A stretch of DNA of 64,000 nucleotides from Secundilactobacillus mixtipabuli (GCF_002217925.1 NZ_BCMF01000010.1:1-64000), one strand, 5' to 3'; positions 19,467-26,674 are shown, numbered from the stretch's first letter. Program-made: numbers and translations. Notes: generated by a model not told the origin, from the letters alone.

Positions 19467-20837
19467 ATGAAAACGACACTTTCAAAACGTCAATACACTA
19501 TTTTAGGGTCACTGCTATTCGGCCTCTTCTTCGGTGCTGGTAACTTGATCTTCCCGATTCATCTAGGTCAACTGGCAGCCGGTAACTGGGTCCCTGCAAC
19601 AATTGGTTTTCTAATGACCGCAATTCTCTTACCGCTATTATCAATTCTGGCTATTAGCTTAACCCGTAGCAACAGTGCTTATGATCTCGCAAGGCCAGCC
19701 GGCAAAGGTTTCGCCCTGTTCTTCCTGATCATGATCCACGCAACCTTGGGGATCTTGGTTGCTTCACCACGGACCGCAACCACCACCTTCGCCATTGGCG
19801 TTCAGCCATTCTTGCCAAAGGCCTGGGATCAAATGGGGTTATTGATTTTCTCATTCCTGTTCTTCGGCATTTCACTCTTACTTTCTTGGAATCAATCCAA
19901 GATCACCGATTACGTTGGTAAATTACTTAACCCGATCTTGTTAGCCCTTTTGGCCTTTATCTTCTTCATGGCCTTCATTATCAAAGGTGATATCCGTCAA
20001 ATTTCACTCTTCCCAACTGGTACTGGTGCTGGCAGCAATCTGATCAACGGCTTCTTGCAAGGTTACAACACCATGGATGCTCTGGCCGGATTAGGCTTCG
20101 GCGTTACGATCATTACCGCCCTTAAATTCTTTGGCATGAATGATACTGGTGCCCGTTCTAAAGCGGTTGCTAAAGTTGGTGCCATCAGCATGGGCCTTGA
20201 AGCCATTATCTACATCTTCTTGATTGCCCTTGGTGCTTCTAGTTTAAGCTACCTTAAGTTAAGTGCTGACGGTGGTTCTGCATTCTCTGGCATCATGGCC
20301 CACTATACCGGTATGGCAGGTATTGCCATTCTTGGGGCCGTTACCTTCCTCGCCTGCATCACTTCATGCATTGGCATGATGGCCGCCCTTTCAGAAGACT
20401 GGGGTCACCGTTTTCCAAAACTGGGCTACCACTTCTTCCTGACGTTCAGTTCCATCGGTGCCTTCATCATTGCCAATTTCGGCCTCGATCAAATCATTAC
20501 TTACTCCACGCCGCTACTGAGTTTCATCTACCCACTGGCAATGTCTTTGATCTTCTTAGGTTTGCTGCACCCATTCATGGGCAAGAATCCGTTCATCTAC
20601 AAAACCACGATCATTTTAACGTTCATTCCAGCTTTCCTAGACGCCATTCACACTTTGCCACCATTCTTTGCCAACATGGGATTATTCAAAGCCATCAACG
20701 CTTGGGCTGGTAACTTTATCCCACTTTTCAATCAAGGTTTGGACTTCTTCCCATTCATGCTGATTGGGATCTTAGGAAGCTGGGCAATTACCAAGTTCTT
20801 CAACCTTCAGCCCACAGCTAGTCTAGAGAAAAAATAA
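19467..20837 (+). CDS. brnQ: Branched-chain amino acid transport system II carrier protein
   Basis: 456 aa, about 12 membrane helices, LIVCS family cation symporter for leucine, isoleucine and valine. The N-terminal LLFGLFFGAGNLIFPIHLG is the family signature; further helices include the GYNTMDALAGLGFG segment. The ATG follows AGGAGG with 9-base spacing. It is controlled by the T-box directly upstream, so expression should rise when the cognate tRNA is uncharged. A long inverted repeat about 100 bases downstream may terminate it. Confidence 0.95.
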   Translation: MKTTLSKRQYTILGSLLFGLFFGAGNLIFPIHLGQLAAGNWVPATIGFLMTAILLPLLSILAISLTRSNSAYDLARPAGKGFALFFLIMIHATLGILVASPRTATTTFAIGVQPFLPKAWDQMGLLIFSFLFFGISLLLSWNQSKITDYVGKLLNPILLALLAFIFFMAFIIKGDIRQISLFPTGTGAGSNLINGFLQGYNTMDALAGLGFGVTIITALKFFGMNDTGARSKAVAKVGAISMGLEAIIYIFLIALGASSLSYLKLSADGGSAFSGIMAHYTGMAGIAILGAVTFLACITSCIGMMAALSEDWGHRFPKLGYHFFLTFSSIGAFIIANFGLDQIITYSTPLLSFIYPLAMSLIFLGLLHPFMGKNPFIYKTTIILTFIPAFLDAIHTLPPFFANMGLFKAINAWAGNFIPLFNQGLDFFPFMLIGILGSWAITKFFNLQPTASLEKK

Positions 20838-20937
20838 CTGATTTACTTCTATTTAATACCAACACATAACTGTTAAATCCTCCAAACACACATATTGTAA
20901 AACTGAAAACGACCTTCTCCCTAGCTATTGCTAAAAT

Positions 20938-20990
20938 CCCCCTGCTCTGATCAGATGAACGATATTAATTCATCTGGTCAGAGCAGGGGG
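20938..20990. terminator. Long inverted repeat after brnQ
   Basis: 22-base arms (20938-20959 and 20969-20990), paired throughout with a single G-T wobble, around a 9-base loop. The arms begin CCCCCTGCTCTG. The right side ends in AGGGGGATTTTATT. It can act as a terminator, though the T run is short. The AGGGGG at its foot also lies 8 bases before a 33-codon reading frame. Confidence 0.65.
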
Positions 20991-20998
20991 ATTTTATT

Positions 20999-21100
20999 AT
21001 GCCAAGAAGAAAACGTTCTGCTTTAGTTTCCAATCCGTTTAATGTGTTGGGTGGTTGGTTTAATTATTTGTGGCTGTACTGGGGTGGTTTGATTGGGTGA
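20999..21100 (+). CDS. Possible 33-residue cationic hydrophobic peptide
   Basis: ATG with an AGGGGGA site 8 bases upstream. The product starts MPRRKRSA and ends in a Trp/Gly-rich hydrophobic stretch (WFNYLWLYWGGLIG). There is no leader cleavage motif. It sits between the brnQ terminator and the toxin-like gene, at the border of the accessory island. A degraded copy of its central region is detectable near 22856-22890. Translation is unproven; it could be a membrane-active peptide, a signal peptide-type pheromone or chance. Confidence 0.35.
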   Translation: MPRRKRSALVSNPFNVLGGWFNYLWLYWGGLIG

Positions 21101-21253
21101 AATTCCCAGCCACCCTTACGAAAAAAGACACCAGTGTAAAGGAAACTATTGGTTGTGAGCGTGCAACCACTTGTTGCATTTAGTAACGTAAACAACTTGT
21201 TTCTCCCCCCCATCAAGGTGATTCTAGTATATTGGTGGTGTTAACAGAAAACC
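21101..21253. other. Upstream region of the toxin-like gene
   Basis: No gene seen. It holds a short inverted repeat pair (GTTGCATTTAGTAACGTAAACAAC) near 21170-21195 and a C-run at 21205. The promoter of the toxin-like gene must lie here, but I see no strong consensus. Confidence 0.35.
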
Positions 21254-21269
21254 TCTAATGCGCATTAGA
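21254..21269. promoter_or_regulatory. Perfect 16-base palindrome, candidate operator
   Basis: TCTAATGCGCATTAGA is its own reverse complement and lies 28 bases before the toxin-like gene's ATG, upstream of its TGGAGG site. The symmetry fits a dimeric regulator site; the regulator is unknown. Confidence 0.45.
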
Positions 21270-21297
21270 ACCATTAATTTTGTGGAGGATTTTAAAG

Positions 21298-21984
21298 ATG
21301 ACCAATTTTAAGAACAATGATAGAGTATCAGTTCCCTCGTGCAGCAAGTTCATTAAGCTGACTGCAATGTCTTCCTTAGCAATGCTGTCGTTCAGTGCCA
21401 TAAGCACACCATTAGTAAGTAGCGTTACTGTACATGCTGCAACTAATCAAAGTGTAAACTCGACTAAGACAACTACCGGAGTAGAAGACGCTCAACCTCA
21501 GTTAGTAAAAGAATCGGATGTACAGGAACTAATTCAAGATAAGCTAGCCACTGCCACACCTGATCAAATGAACGAAATCGCCCAGAAAGTAAGGGGAGCA
21601 GTTACCACAACTGTCCAGGGCAACGAAACGATCATGGAAATCAAAGATTCAGCCTTAGAGCATGCTTATTTATCTGTATTAGCGCCAAACGTCTTAGTAG
21701 TTGGTAACAGAAAAACTGGCGTTACTAAAATTGTATGGCATGGTGCTATGAAGAAAGGGAACGCTGATTTATACTTATCAAAACGTACCCTCGTGGGCGC
21801 TCATGCTGGTGCAGCAGCGGTTGGCTTACTAGCAATTGTTGCATTAACATATGAAGAGAATTATAAAAAAGCAGCTAAAACAATGGGATATGCAATTAAG
21901 CAAACCGTGGCCTCGTCCAAAGTTAAAAATGGTAAAATTTTTGAGATGCGTCACTGGACGTCCATCAAGGTTAAAAACCAATAA
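21298..21984 (+). CDS. Secreted toxin-like (bacteriocin-like) protein, 228 aa
   Basis: Not assigned to a family I can name with certainty. The N-terminus has a basic region, a hydrophobic core (about 20-45) and a VHA-A cleavage site near residue 48, so it should be exported by Sec. The middle (60-130) is polar and helical. The C-terminal part (142-228) starts VTKIVWHGA, has a Gly/Ala-rich helix (AHAGAAAVGLLAIVAL, about 168-183) and ends in a basic tail with RHWTSIKVKNQ. Only this C-terminal part recurs in decayed copies nearby, always followed by a gene for a 79-aa membrane protein. That is the layout of a secreted toxin with a cognate immunity gene. The ATG follows TGGAGG. Confidence 0.6.
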   Translation: MTNFKNNDRVSVPSCSKFIKLTAMSSLAMLSFSAISTPLVSSVTVHAATNQSVNSTKTTTGVEDAQPQLVKESDVQELIQDKLATATPDQMNEIAQKVRGAVTTTVQGNETIMEIKDSALEHAYLSVLAPNVLVVGNRKTGVTKIVWHGAMKKGNADLYLSKRTLVGAHAGAAAVGLLAIVALTYEENYKKAAKTMGYAIKQTVASSKVKNGKIFEMRHWTSIKVKNQ

Positions 21985-22002
21985 AATAATAGAGGCACAT
22001 CA

Positions 22003-22242
22003 ATGAAACCTACAAAGCCTTCAAAAGTATATATAAAGCCTTATGATAAATGGAACCGGCGTCTTGATTCTCTGGGGGGAATTATTTTTGTTCTATTAAT
22101 TATTACCCTTTTTTATCATCCACTTTGGCTAACAGTCCTAACTTCAATAAGTTTTTTTGTAAGTGTTTTAGCTGATTTAGGTTTATTTGTACTCAATACT
22201 CGTAAAAAAAGAAAACTCTCTAAAATGAACCATGACAAATGA
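22003..22242 (+). CDS. Putative immunity protein, copy 1 (79 aa, two helices)
   Basis: Begins 18 bases after the toxin-like gene and is surely co-transcribed. The pattern is a basic start (KPTKPSKVYIKPYDKWNRRL), a first helix (LGGIIFVLLIITLFYH), PLWLTVLTSISFF, a second helix and a very basic tail (RKKRKLSKMNHDK). Position and four-fold repetition suggest an integral-membrane immunity protein; no biochemical family is recognised. The ribosome binding site AGAGGCAC is modest. Confidence 0.6.
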   Translation: MKPTKPSKVYIKPYDKWNRRLDSLGGIIFVLLIITLFYHPLWLTVLTSISFFVSVLADLGLFVLNTRKKRKLSKMNHDK

Positions 22243-22263
22243 CCCTAAGAAATATGAAGATCT

Positions 22264-22528
22264 GTGACAGCAAAAGTTGTCTGGCATGGTGCTGAAAAAA
22301 GGGAAACGCTGATTTATGCTTATCAAGGTGTTCCCTCGTTGGCGCTCATGCTGGTGCAGCAGCGTTGGCTTACTAGCAATTGTTGCACTGACATATGGAG
22401 AGGATTATAAAGATGCAGTAAGGGCAATGGGATATGCAATTAAGCAAACCGTGAAGGCTTCCAAAGTTAAAAATGGTAAAATTTTTGAGATGCATCACTG
22501 GACATCCATCAAAGTTAAAAACCAATAA
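22264..22528 (+). pseudogene. Decayed copy of the toxin-like C-terminus
   Basis: Matches the end of the secreted protein from VTKIVWHGA to its stop codon (about 87 codons), with indels in GCTGAAAAAAGGG and near the GGTGCAGCAGCGTTGGC segment that break the frame. No signal peptide or N-terminal part is present. The last 70 codons remain open and end in SIKVKNQ. The sequence after its stop is almost identical to that after the intact gene, so toxin end plus immunity gene were duplicated as one unit. Confidence 0.7.
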
Positions 22529-22546
22529 AATAATAGAGGCACATCA

Positions 22547-22786
22547 ATGAAACCTACAAAGCCTTCAAAAGTATTTATTAAGCCTTATGATAACTGGAAC
22601 CGGCGCCTTGATTCTCTGGCGGCGATTGGTTTGGTTCTAATATTTATTACCTTTTTTTATCATCCACTTTGGCTGACAGTCCTAACCTCAATAAGTTTTT
22701 TTGTAAATATTTTAGCTTATTTAAGTTTACTTGTACTCAATGCTCGCAAAAAAAGGAAACTCTCTAAAACGAACCATGACAAATGA
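22547..22786 (+). CDS. Putative immunity protein, copy 2 (79 aa)
   Basis: Close paralogue of the protein at 22003 (same length, same basic ends), with most differences in the first helix (AAIGLVLIFITFF) and the second helix (NILAYLSLLVLN). It follows the decayed toxin end with the same 18-base gap and the same AGAGGCACATCA ribosome binding region. The frame is intact although its partner is broken, suggesting selection for immunity alone. Confidence 0.55.
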   Translation: MKPTKPSKVFIKPYDNWNRRLDSLAAIGLVLIFITFFYHPLWLTVLTSISFFVNILAYLSLLVLNARKKRKLSKTNHDK

Positions 22787-22922
22787 CTCTAAGAAGTATG
22801 AAGATCTGTGACAACAAAATGTACTAATGCCTGTCAGGTGATCACTGAACCATCATCTGTATTCCGTTTCCAACTCGTCTAACGTGTGTTGCAAAGTTAG
22901 AACTGAGTAGTCGTATTTTTCT

Positions 22923-22966
22923 AGGCAGCCAATTAACGTTCAAATTCGAGCGTTGATTGGCTGCCT
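22923..22966. terminator. Terminator after the first toxin/immunity cassettes
   Basis: AGGCAGCCAATTAACG / CGTTGATTGGCTGCCT, 16-base arms with one G-T pair and a 12-base loop, followed by AATTTAT on the plus strand and preceded by a T-rich run complement on the other. It probably works in both directions. Confidence 0.6.
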
Positions 22967-23113
22967 AATTTATATCCAAATTATATTAGTTAATTATCCA
23001 TTCAATGATCTGACGTACTTTTACTCCGGCTTCTAATACTATACTGACAACATACTTGATTTAATATGTCCCTTTTGAGTATCTAGATCAATTCTTTCCC
23101 ATACAAAAAGGCC

Positions 23114-23158
23114 ATCTATAGTAGACAAGCCTAAATTATTTGCTTGTCTACTATAGAT
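23114..23158. repeat. Perfect 17-base inverted repeat
   Basis: ATCTATAGTAGACAAGC (23114-23130) and its exact complement (23142-23158) around an 11-base loop. No T run follows directly. It may be a remnant end of a mobile element, a terminator, or an RNA hairpin. Confidence 0.6.
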
Positions 23159-23211
23159 AGCGTATAGCTTTCGAAATAAGGGAGTTTTTTTACTAATTTC
23201 TTGGTCTTTTG

Positions 23212-23382
23212 TTACTTGCCATTATTCCGTCGTTTGAAATAGTTCCAGATTTTTGGATCCAATCCTAATCCCACTATTATTAGTACGCCACCAATTAACC
23301 TGGTAGACAACGCATAATTCAACCCAAAACCCAGCATTAATAGTCCTAAACAAAAAATAATATTTGATACAGCCTTTTGCAT
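23212..23382 (-). CDS. Tiny two-helix membrane protein, 56 aa
   Basis: ATG at 23382 with GTAGGTGG 5 bases upstream. The protein begins MQKAVSNIIFCLGLLMLGFG, has a second hydrophobic stretch (LIGGVLIIVGLGL) and ends in a basic tail (YFKRRNNGK). Size and topology resemble small immunity or toxin-like proteins of bacteriocin loci, but there is no family match I can name. It lies within the accessory island on the opposite strand to the cassettes. Confidence 0.55.
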   Translation of the reverse strand: MQKAVSNIIFCLGLLMLGFGLNYALSTRLIGGVLIIVGLGLDPKIWNYFKRRNNGK

Positions 23383-23407
23383 TTTTTCCACCTACTTTTA
23401 TTTCCAT

Positions 23408-23698
23408 TTTGTCATTGCTGTAATTACATTTGCTTTATTAGGAATACAAATGATTGTCGTTGCAAACCTGTACTTTAGATGGTAAAAACAACATTTATAA
23501 TTTCTCCCAAACTTATTTTGGCAAATTTATTTGATTCATTGCTTGATAAGTTCATTACGCGTAATGAATAAGTTAGCTAACAATCTATAAGTTACACTGA
23601 GCTTTCAGTTTAAAAAAGAAACGCATTGATTACTTCTTTTGTTGTAAACCATATGTAAACCCCCGTAAATCAGGCGTTCCTTATGTGTGCAAAAAATA
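23408..23698. other. AT-rich gap before the XRE gene terminator
   Basis: About 290 AT-rich bases. The only clear structure is the perfect 18-base palindrome at 23551-23568. No gene supported. Confidence 0.4.
23551..23568. promoter_or_regulatory. Perfect 18-base palindrome, candidate operator
   Basis: TTCATTACGCGTAATGAA is fully self-complementary. The core ATTACGCGTAAT resembles in layout the palindrome at 21254 (TAATGCGCATTA). It lies upstream of the leftward 56-aa gene, where a repressor could act. Confidence 0.4.
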
Positions 23699-23728
23699 AA
23701 CGTAACCTCAATTTCAGGAGGTTACGTT
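23699..23728 (-). terminator. Terminator of the XRE regulator gene
   Basis: AACGTAACCTC / GAGGTTACGTT arms with an 8-base loop just after the stop codon, followed on the minus strand by TATTTTTT. Confidence 0.75.
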
Positions 23729-23733
23729 ACCGG

Positions 23734-24258
23734 CTAGTTTACCCTATAGACATGTGTCTGTGGTTGGAAAAAGTTATCAGATACGATAATCCAGGTACCC
23801 CAGAGACTAATCAATATAACCACAGCGCAAACTAAATAGATTGTCTTATAAAGACTGTTATATCGACTGTTTCGCCACATCACGTATACTGGTAGCAGTA
23901 TCCCGACAGGTGGGACAATTGCCGAAATGAGAGCTAACATAACTAAAATCAAACCTTCATCGCGATTTTGAAATAGGTTTCGATTCACTTTTTTTAACTG
24001 TTTTGGCTTCTCATGGATCTCAATATTATTTGCACCAATCTTAGCTTTCATCTCATCATTATCTTTTAAAAGACTATCGACAGACACATCGTACAACTGA
24101 CTTAAATAAACTAAGTTATCAATATCGGGGTAGCCACGGTCGTTTTCCCACTTTGAAAATGATTGCCTCGAAATGTGCATAATGGTTGCGGCATCATTTT
24201 GCGATAATCCAGAACTTTTTCGTGCCTCACGCAAGCGTGTCCCTAAAGTTTCCTGCAT
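23734..24258 (-). CDS. XRE family regulator with C-terminal membrane helices
   Basis: 174 aa. Residues 5-62 form a Cro/CI helix-turn-helix (LREARKSSGLSQNDAATIMHISRQSFSKWENDRGYPDIDNL). A basic linker (KPKQLKKVNRN) follows, then two to three hydrophobic helices (about 105-160). Such membrane-tethered XRE proteins may respond to envelope signals. A TGGAGG site precedes the ATG. An inverted repeat GTTTAC-N10-GTAAAC about 120 bases upstream is a candidate autoregulatory site. Located inside the toxin/immunity-like island. Confidence 0.85.
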   Translation of the reverse strand: MQETLGTRLREARKSSGLSQNDAATIMHISRQSFSKWENDRGYPDIDNLVYLSQLYDVSVDSLLKDNDEMKAKIGANNIEIHEKPKQLKKVNRNLFQNRDEGLILVMLALISAIVPPVGILLPVYVMWRNSRYNSLYKTIYLVCAVVILISLWGTWIIVSDNFFQPQTHVYRVN

Positions 24259-24376
24259 AACATACCTCCACGTTGTCTGTTACATTAATTAACCATTTGA
24301 TAATAACATATAGCAGTATTACTCAAAGGCTTTATAGGTATTCATTTGTTTAACCTGTCGTCCAAGGCTACTTCTA

Positions 24377-24398
24377 GTTTACATGTCGTTAAGTAAAC
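24377..24398. promoter_or_regulatory. Candidate operator between XRE gene and the 67-aa gene
   Basis: GTTTAC, 10 bases, GTAAAC: a symmetric site of the spacing used by dimeric repressors, in the divergent region of the XRE regulator (starts 24258, minus) and a small membrane gene (starts 24523, plus). Confidence 0.4.
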
Positions 24399-24522
24399 GC
24401 CACGTTTCTATTCAAGGCGCTACTCTAGCGTTATATTAGATTTACGCTCATGCAGATGAGTAGCTTCACCAATTTTAGAAGAATTTCTATGCTATTGCAT
24501 TCTTCTAAGACGAGAGAACTTT

Positions 24523-24726
24523 ATGTGGTTAAAAGTTGCCAAAACAATATTAGTTGATACGCTGTTGATGATCTTATTTATGATTGCAATAACGCTATTA
24601 TTCAAGGGACCAATCGATTTATTTACGCTAGGTCAATATAAGATAAAATCGTACGCTGTGACCATATTACAGTTGATCCCAGGGATACTAATATTTTTTA
24701 CGCTTCTTGAACTCGTATCCACCTAG
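24523..24726 (+). CDS. Small hydrophobic protein, 67 aa
   Basis: Two hydrophobic helices (about 8-28 and 46-64) around a short polar loop. The ribosome binding site GAGAG is fair. An inverted repeat TTAGAAGAAT / ATTCTTCTAA (24475-24508) lies just before it. It precedes immunity copy 3 by 39 bases and could be its transcription partner; it shares no obvious sequence with the toxin-like protein. Function unknown. Confidence 0.5.
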   Translation: MWLKVAKTILVDTLLMILFMIAITLLFKGPIDLFTLGQYKIKSYAVTILQLIPGILIFFTLLELVST

Positions 24727-24765
24727 TGGGGGAAAAGAAAAAAATAAACTAGTGGAGGACTATCA

Positions 24766-25005
24766 ATGAAATCTAGAAAACTTTCAAAAGTATTCATTAA
24801 GCCTTACGATAAATGGAACCGGCGTCTTGATTCTCTGGCGACGGTTGGTTTGGTTCTAATATTTATTACCTTTTTTTATCATCCACTTTGGCTGACAGTC
24901 CTAACCTCAATCAGCTTTTGGGGAAGTGTTTTAGCTGATTTAGGTTTACTTGTACTCAATGCTCGTAAAAAAAGAAAACTCTCTAAGAAGAACCATGATA
25001 GATGA
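24766..25005 (+). CDS. Putative immunity protein, copy 3 (79 aa)
   Basis: Nearly identical to copy 2 over residues 8-50 (SKVFIKPYDKWNRRLDSLA and HPLWLTVLTSISF), with a divergent start (MKSRKL). A GTGGAGGAC site 8 bases upstream is stronger than those of copies 1 and 2. No toxin C-terminus precedes it; instead the 67-aa hydrophobic protein does. Confidence 0.55.
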   Translation: MKSRKLSKVFIKPYDKWNRRLDSLATVGLVLIFITFFYHPLWLTVLTSISFWGSVLADLGLLVLNARKKRKLSKKNHDR

Positions 25006-25071
25006 CCATAAGGGGTAAGAAGTGCTTAAAACAATATCAAAACGGAATTAATGAATGGGGAGTAGAAATGC

Positions 25072-25128
25072 AAAAAATGGTGAATTTTTGAAATGCGTCA
25101 CTAGACGTTCATCAAAGTTAAAAACTAA
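25072..25128 (+). pseudogene. Short relic of the toxin-like C-terminus
   Basis: About 19 codons of DNA match the last part of the toxin-like gene (AAAAATGGT...TTTTTGA.ATGCGTCACT..ACGT.CATCAAAGTTAAAAA), with a one-base change that stops the frame. It sits directly before immunity copy 4, confirming the ancestral toxin-end plus immunity order. Confidence 0.55.
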
Positions 25129-25149
25129 TAAAATAGTGGAGGAACATCG

Positions 25150-25389
25150 ATGAGACCTATAAAGCCTTCAAAAGTGTTTATTGAACCTTACGATGACTGG
25201 AATCGGCGTCTTAGACCGTTAGACACAATTACTTTTATCTTATTAATCGGTACCATTTTCTATCATCCACTTTGGTTAGCACTTTTAACATCTATAATCG
25301 CTGTTACAGACGCCTTTGCTTCTATAGGCTTAATTGTACTCAACGCCCTTAAAAAAAGAAAACTCTCTAAGAAGAACCATGACCGATGA
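25150..25389 (+). CDS. Putative immunity protein, copy 4 (79 aa, divergent)
   Basis: Same length, same basic ends (KKRKLSKKNHDR) and the same FYHPLWL core as the other copies, but with many changes in the helices (LDTITFILLIGTIF, TDAFASIGLIVLN) and at residues 12-24 (EPYDDWNRRLRPL). If these are immunity proteins, this one may match a different toxin variant. A GTGGAGGAAC site precedes the ATG. Confidence 0.55.
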   Translation: MRPIKPSKVFIEPYDDWNRRLRPLDTITFILLIGTIFYHPLWLALLTSIIAVTDAFASIGLIVLNALKKRKLSKKNHDR

Positions 25390-25568
25390 TTTAAATGGAA
25401 ATAAGAAGCGGCTTGAGGAGTCATTTAACTCCCGCCGTTGGTGTAGCACTACTTCTGCCCACTTAGCAGCTCATTCCAACCATATCACCAGCAAATAATG
25501 ACGGGAAAAGCGACCATCACGTCCTTAAAAGCACATATTTTCCAATTTAAAGGTGGCAATTATAGATC

Positions 25569-25937
25569 ATGGTCATATCAATAAAACGGATTTTAATCCT
25601 ACTAATCAGTTTGCTGGTAGCAACTGGGGCTACACTCTTTTTAGATGCAACCATTTATTTTAAGGCAATACTATACCTGATATTTTCAATTTTGAACTTC
25701 ATTTTATTTAAGGATCTGCTGCAAACAAAGCATCTTCTCCACTTGTTAACGGCGGATAGCCGTAAAACTGTACCTACTTGGCTAGAGTTGCTTGCTGGAC
25801 TATTTGTTGTCATTTGGTCGTTGCAAGTAGCTCCAGATCTTACACTCATAGAAAACCTTGTTTGGATTCCAACCAATGCTATTTGTGGTATTAGTACACT
25901 TTATGCGCTTTATCAGTTAATCAAATTGATACGTTAA
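25569..25937 (+). CDS. Multi-pass membrane protein, 122 aa
   Basis: Four predicted hydrophobic helices (about 7-25, 29-48, 67-85, 97-118). It opens with MVISIKRILILLISLL. No family recognised. It follows the immunity array after a 180-base gap without a gene and ends at a clear terminator. It may be the last gene of the island. Confidence 0.55.
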   Translation: MVISIKRILILLISLLVATGATLFLDATIYFKAILYLIFSILNFILFKDLLQTKHLLHLLTADSRKTVPTWLELLAGLFVVIWSLQVAPDLTLIENLVWIPTNAICGISTLYALYQLIKLIR

Positions 25938-25950
25938 CGCTGGCTTGAAA

Positions 25951-25986
25951 AGGCTCTCGAAACATTCTGTTTCGGGAGCCTTTTTA
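25951..25986 (+). terminator. Terminator of the 122-aa membrane protein gene
   Basis: AGGCTCTCGAAAC / GTTTCGGGAGCCT hairpin followed by TTTTTA. On the other strand it can also serve the convergent NAD(P)-binding protein gene. Confidence 0.8.
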
Positions 25987-25992
25987 GTGACG

Positions 25993-26565
25993 CTATTTTC
26001 CTACCACTGCAATCGATTGATTAACATGAGTCCCATTTTGAATTTCATCAACCACCACCTGCGCAAACGCTGCAGCGCTAACCGGTTTTACTGGAACCGG
26101 CTGTCCTTCATTAATGAGTTGAACCTGTGTCGATCCAATTTCATCATCAATGATTGGCCGTAAGACGGTATACGGCATCTCAGCCTCATCCACAATTTTA
26201 ATGCCATAACGTTGCTGCTTGAGAAACTCTTTAACATCGGTAATTCCGGCATATGTAAGCGGACCATCAACTTCTTGATCAATACCCGCAACCGAGCGCA
26301 TCACGGTTCTGACAGTTTGCTGCTGCTTTCGAAGTGCTGTGAAAACGGCTTCTAACTTCCAATCCACATCCATTCCAACGAAATCGGAGTAGATCACGTC
26401 CACTCCTTTAACTGCTTCCATATAAGTAGCTGCTTTACGGGCATCGCCGTAAAAGTCAGCGTTTTTATCACCTTCAGAAAAGCCGACCACTTCCATCTCC
26501 GTGAGCTGTTCAGCCATCAACTGCGCCACTGGCTGATCAATGCCTAAAATTAAACACTTTGTCAT
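25993..26565 (-). CDS. NAD(P)-binding Rossmann-fold protein
   Basis: 190 aa, atypical short SDR/NmrA-like. It starts MTKCLILGIDQPVAQLM (a modified glycine motif, only one Gly), followed by GVDVIYSDFVGMD, MPYTVLRPIIDDE and the PVSAAAFAQVVVDEI segment seen in NAD(P)H-binding NmrA-like proteins. Substrate unknown. The loss of glycines in the first loop leaves dinucleotide binding uncertain. A GAGGTTAGAGAT region precedes the ATG. Confidence 0.75.
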   Translation of the reverse strand: MTKCLILGIDQPVAQLMAEQLTEMEVVGFSEGDKNADFYGDARKAATYMEAVKGVDVIYSDFVGMDVDWKLEAVFTALRKQQQTVRTVMRSVAGIDQEVDGPLTYAGITDVKEFLKQQRYGIKIVDEAEMPYTVLRPIIDDEIGSTQVQLINEGQPVPVKPVSAAAFAQVVVDEIQNGTHVNQSIAVVGK

Positions 26566-26674
26566 ATCTCTAACCTCATTTCGTTAGTTTCCGTAATTAC
26601 TTTACACTAAATTCCGACTATTTTCTTCAGCAAATACCGAACATCCGGTTTTGAGTATAAATATTATTCGTATA

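Larger units (their letters stand above)
22787..23211. other. Gap with terminator and inverted repeats
   Basis: Starts with the same post-immunity sequence as at 22243 (TAAGAAGTATGAAGATCTGTGACA), a third cassette start that is cut off. Then come a degraded copy of the 33-codon peptide region, a terminator (22923-22966) and a perfect inverted repeat (23114-23158). No gene is seen. Confidence 0.5.

Noticed and set aside
20938-20990. End of an insertion sequence
   Set aside because: No transposase or second matching end is near; a long hairpin after brnQ is explained as well by termination.
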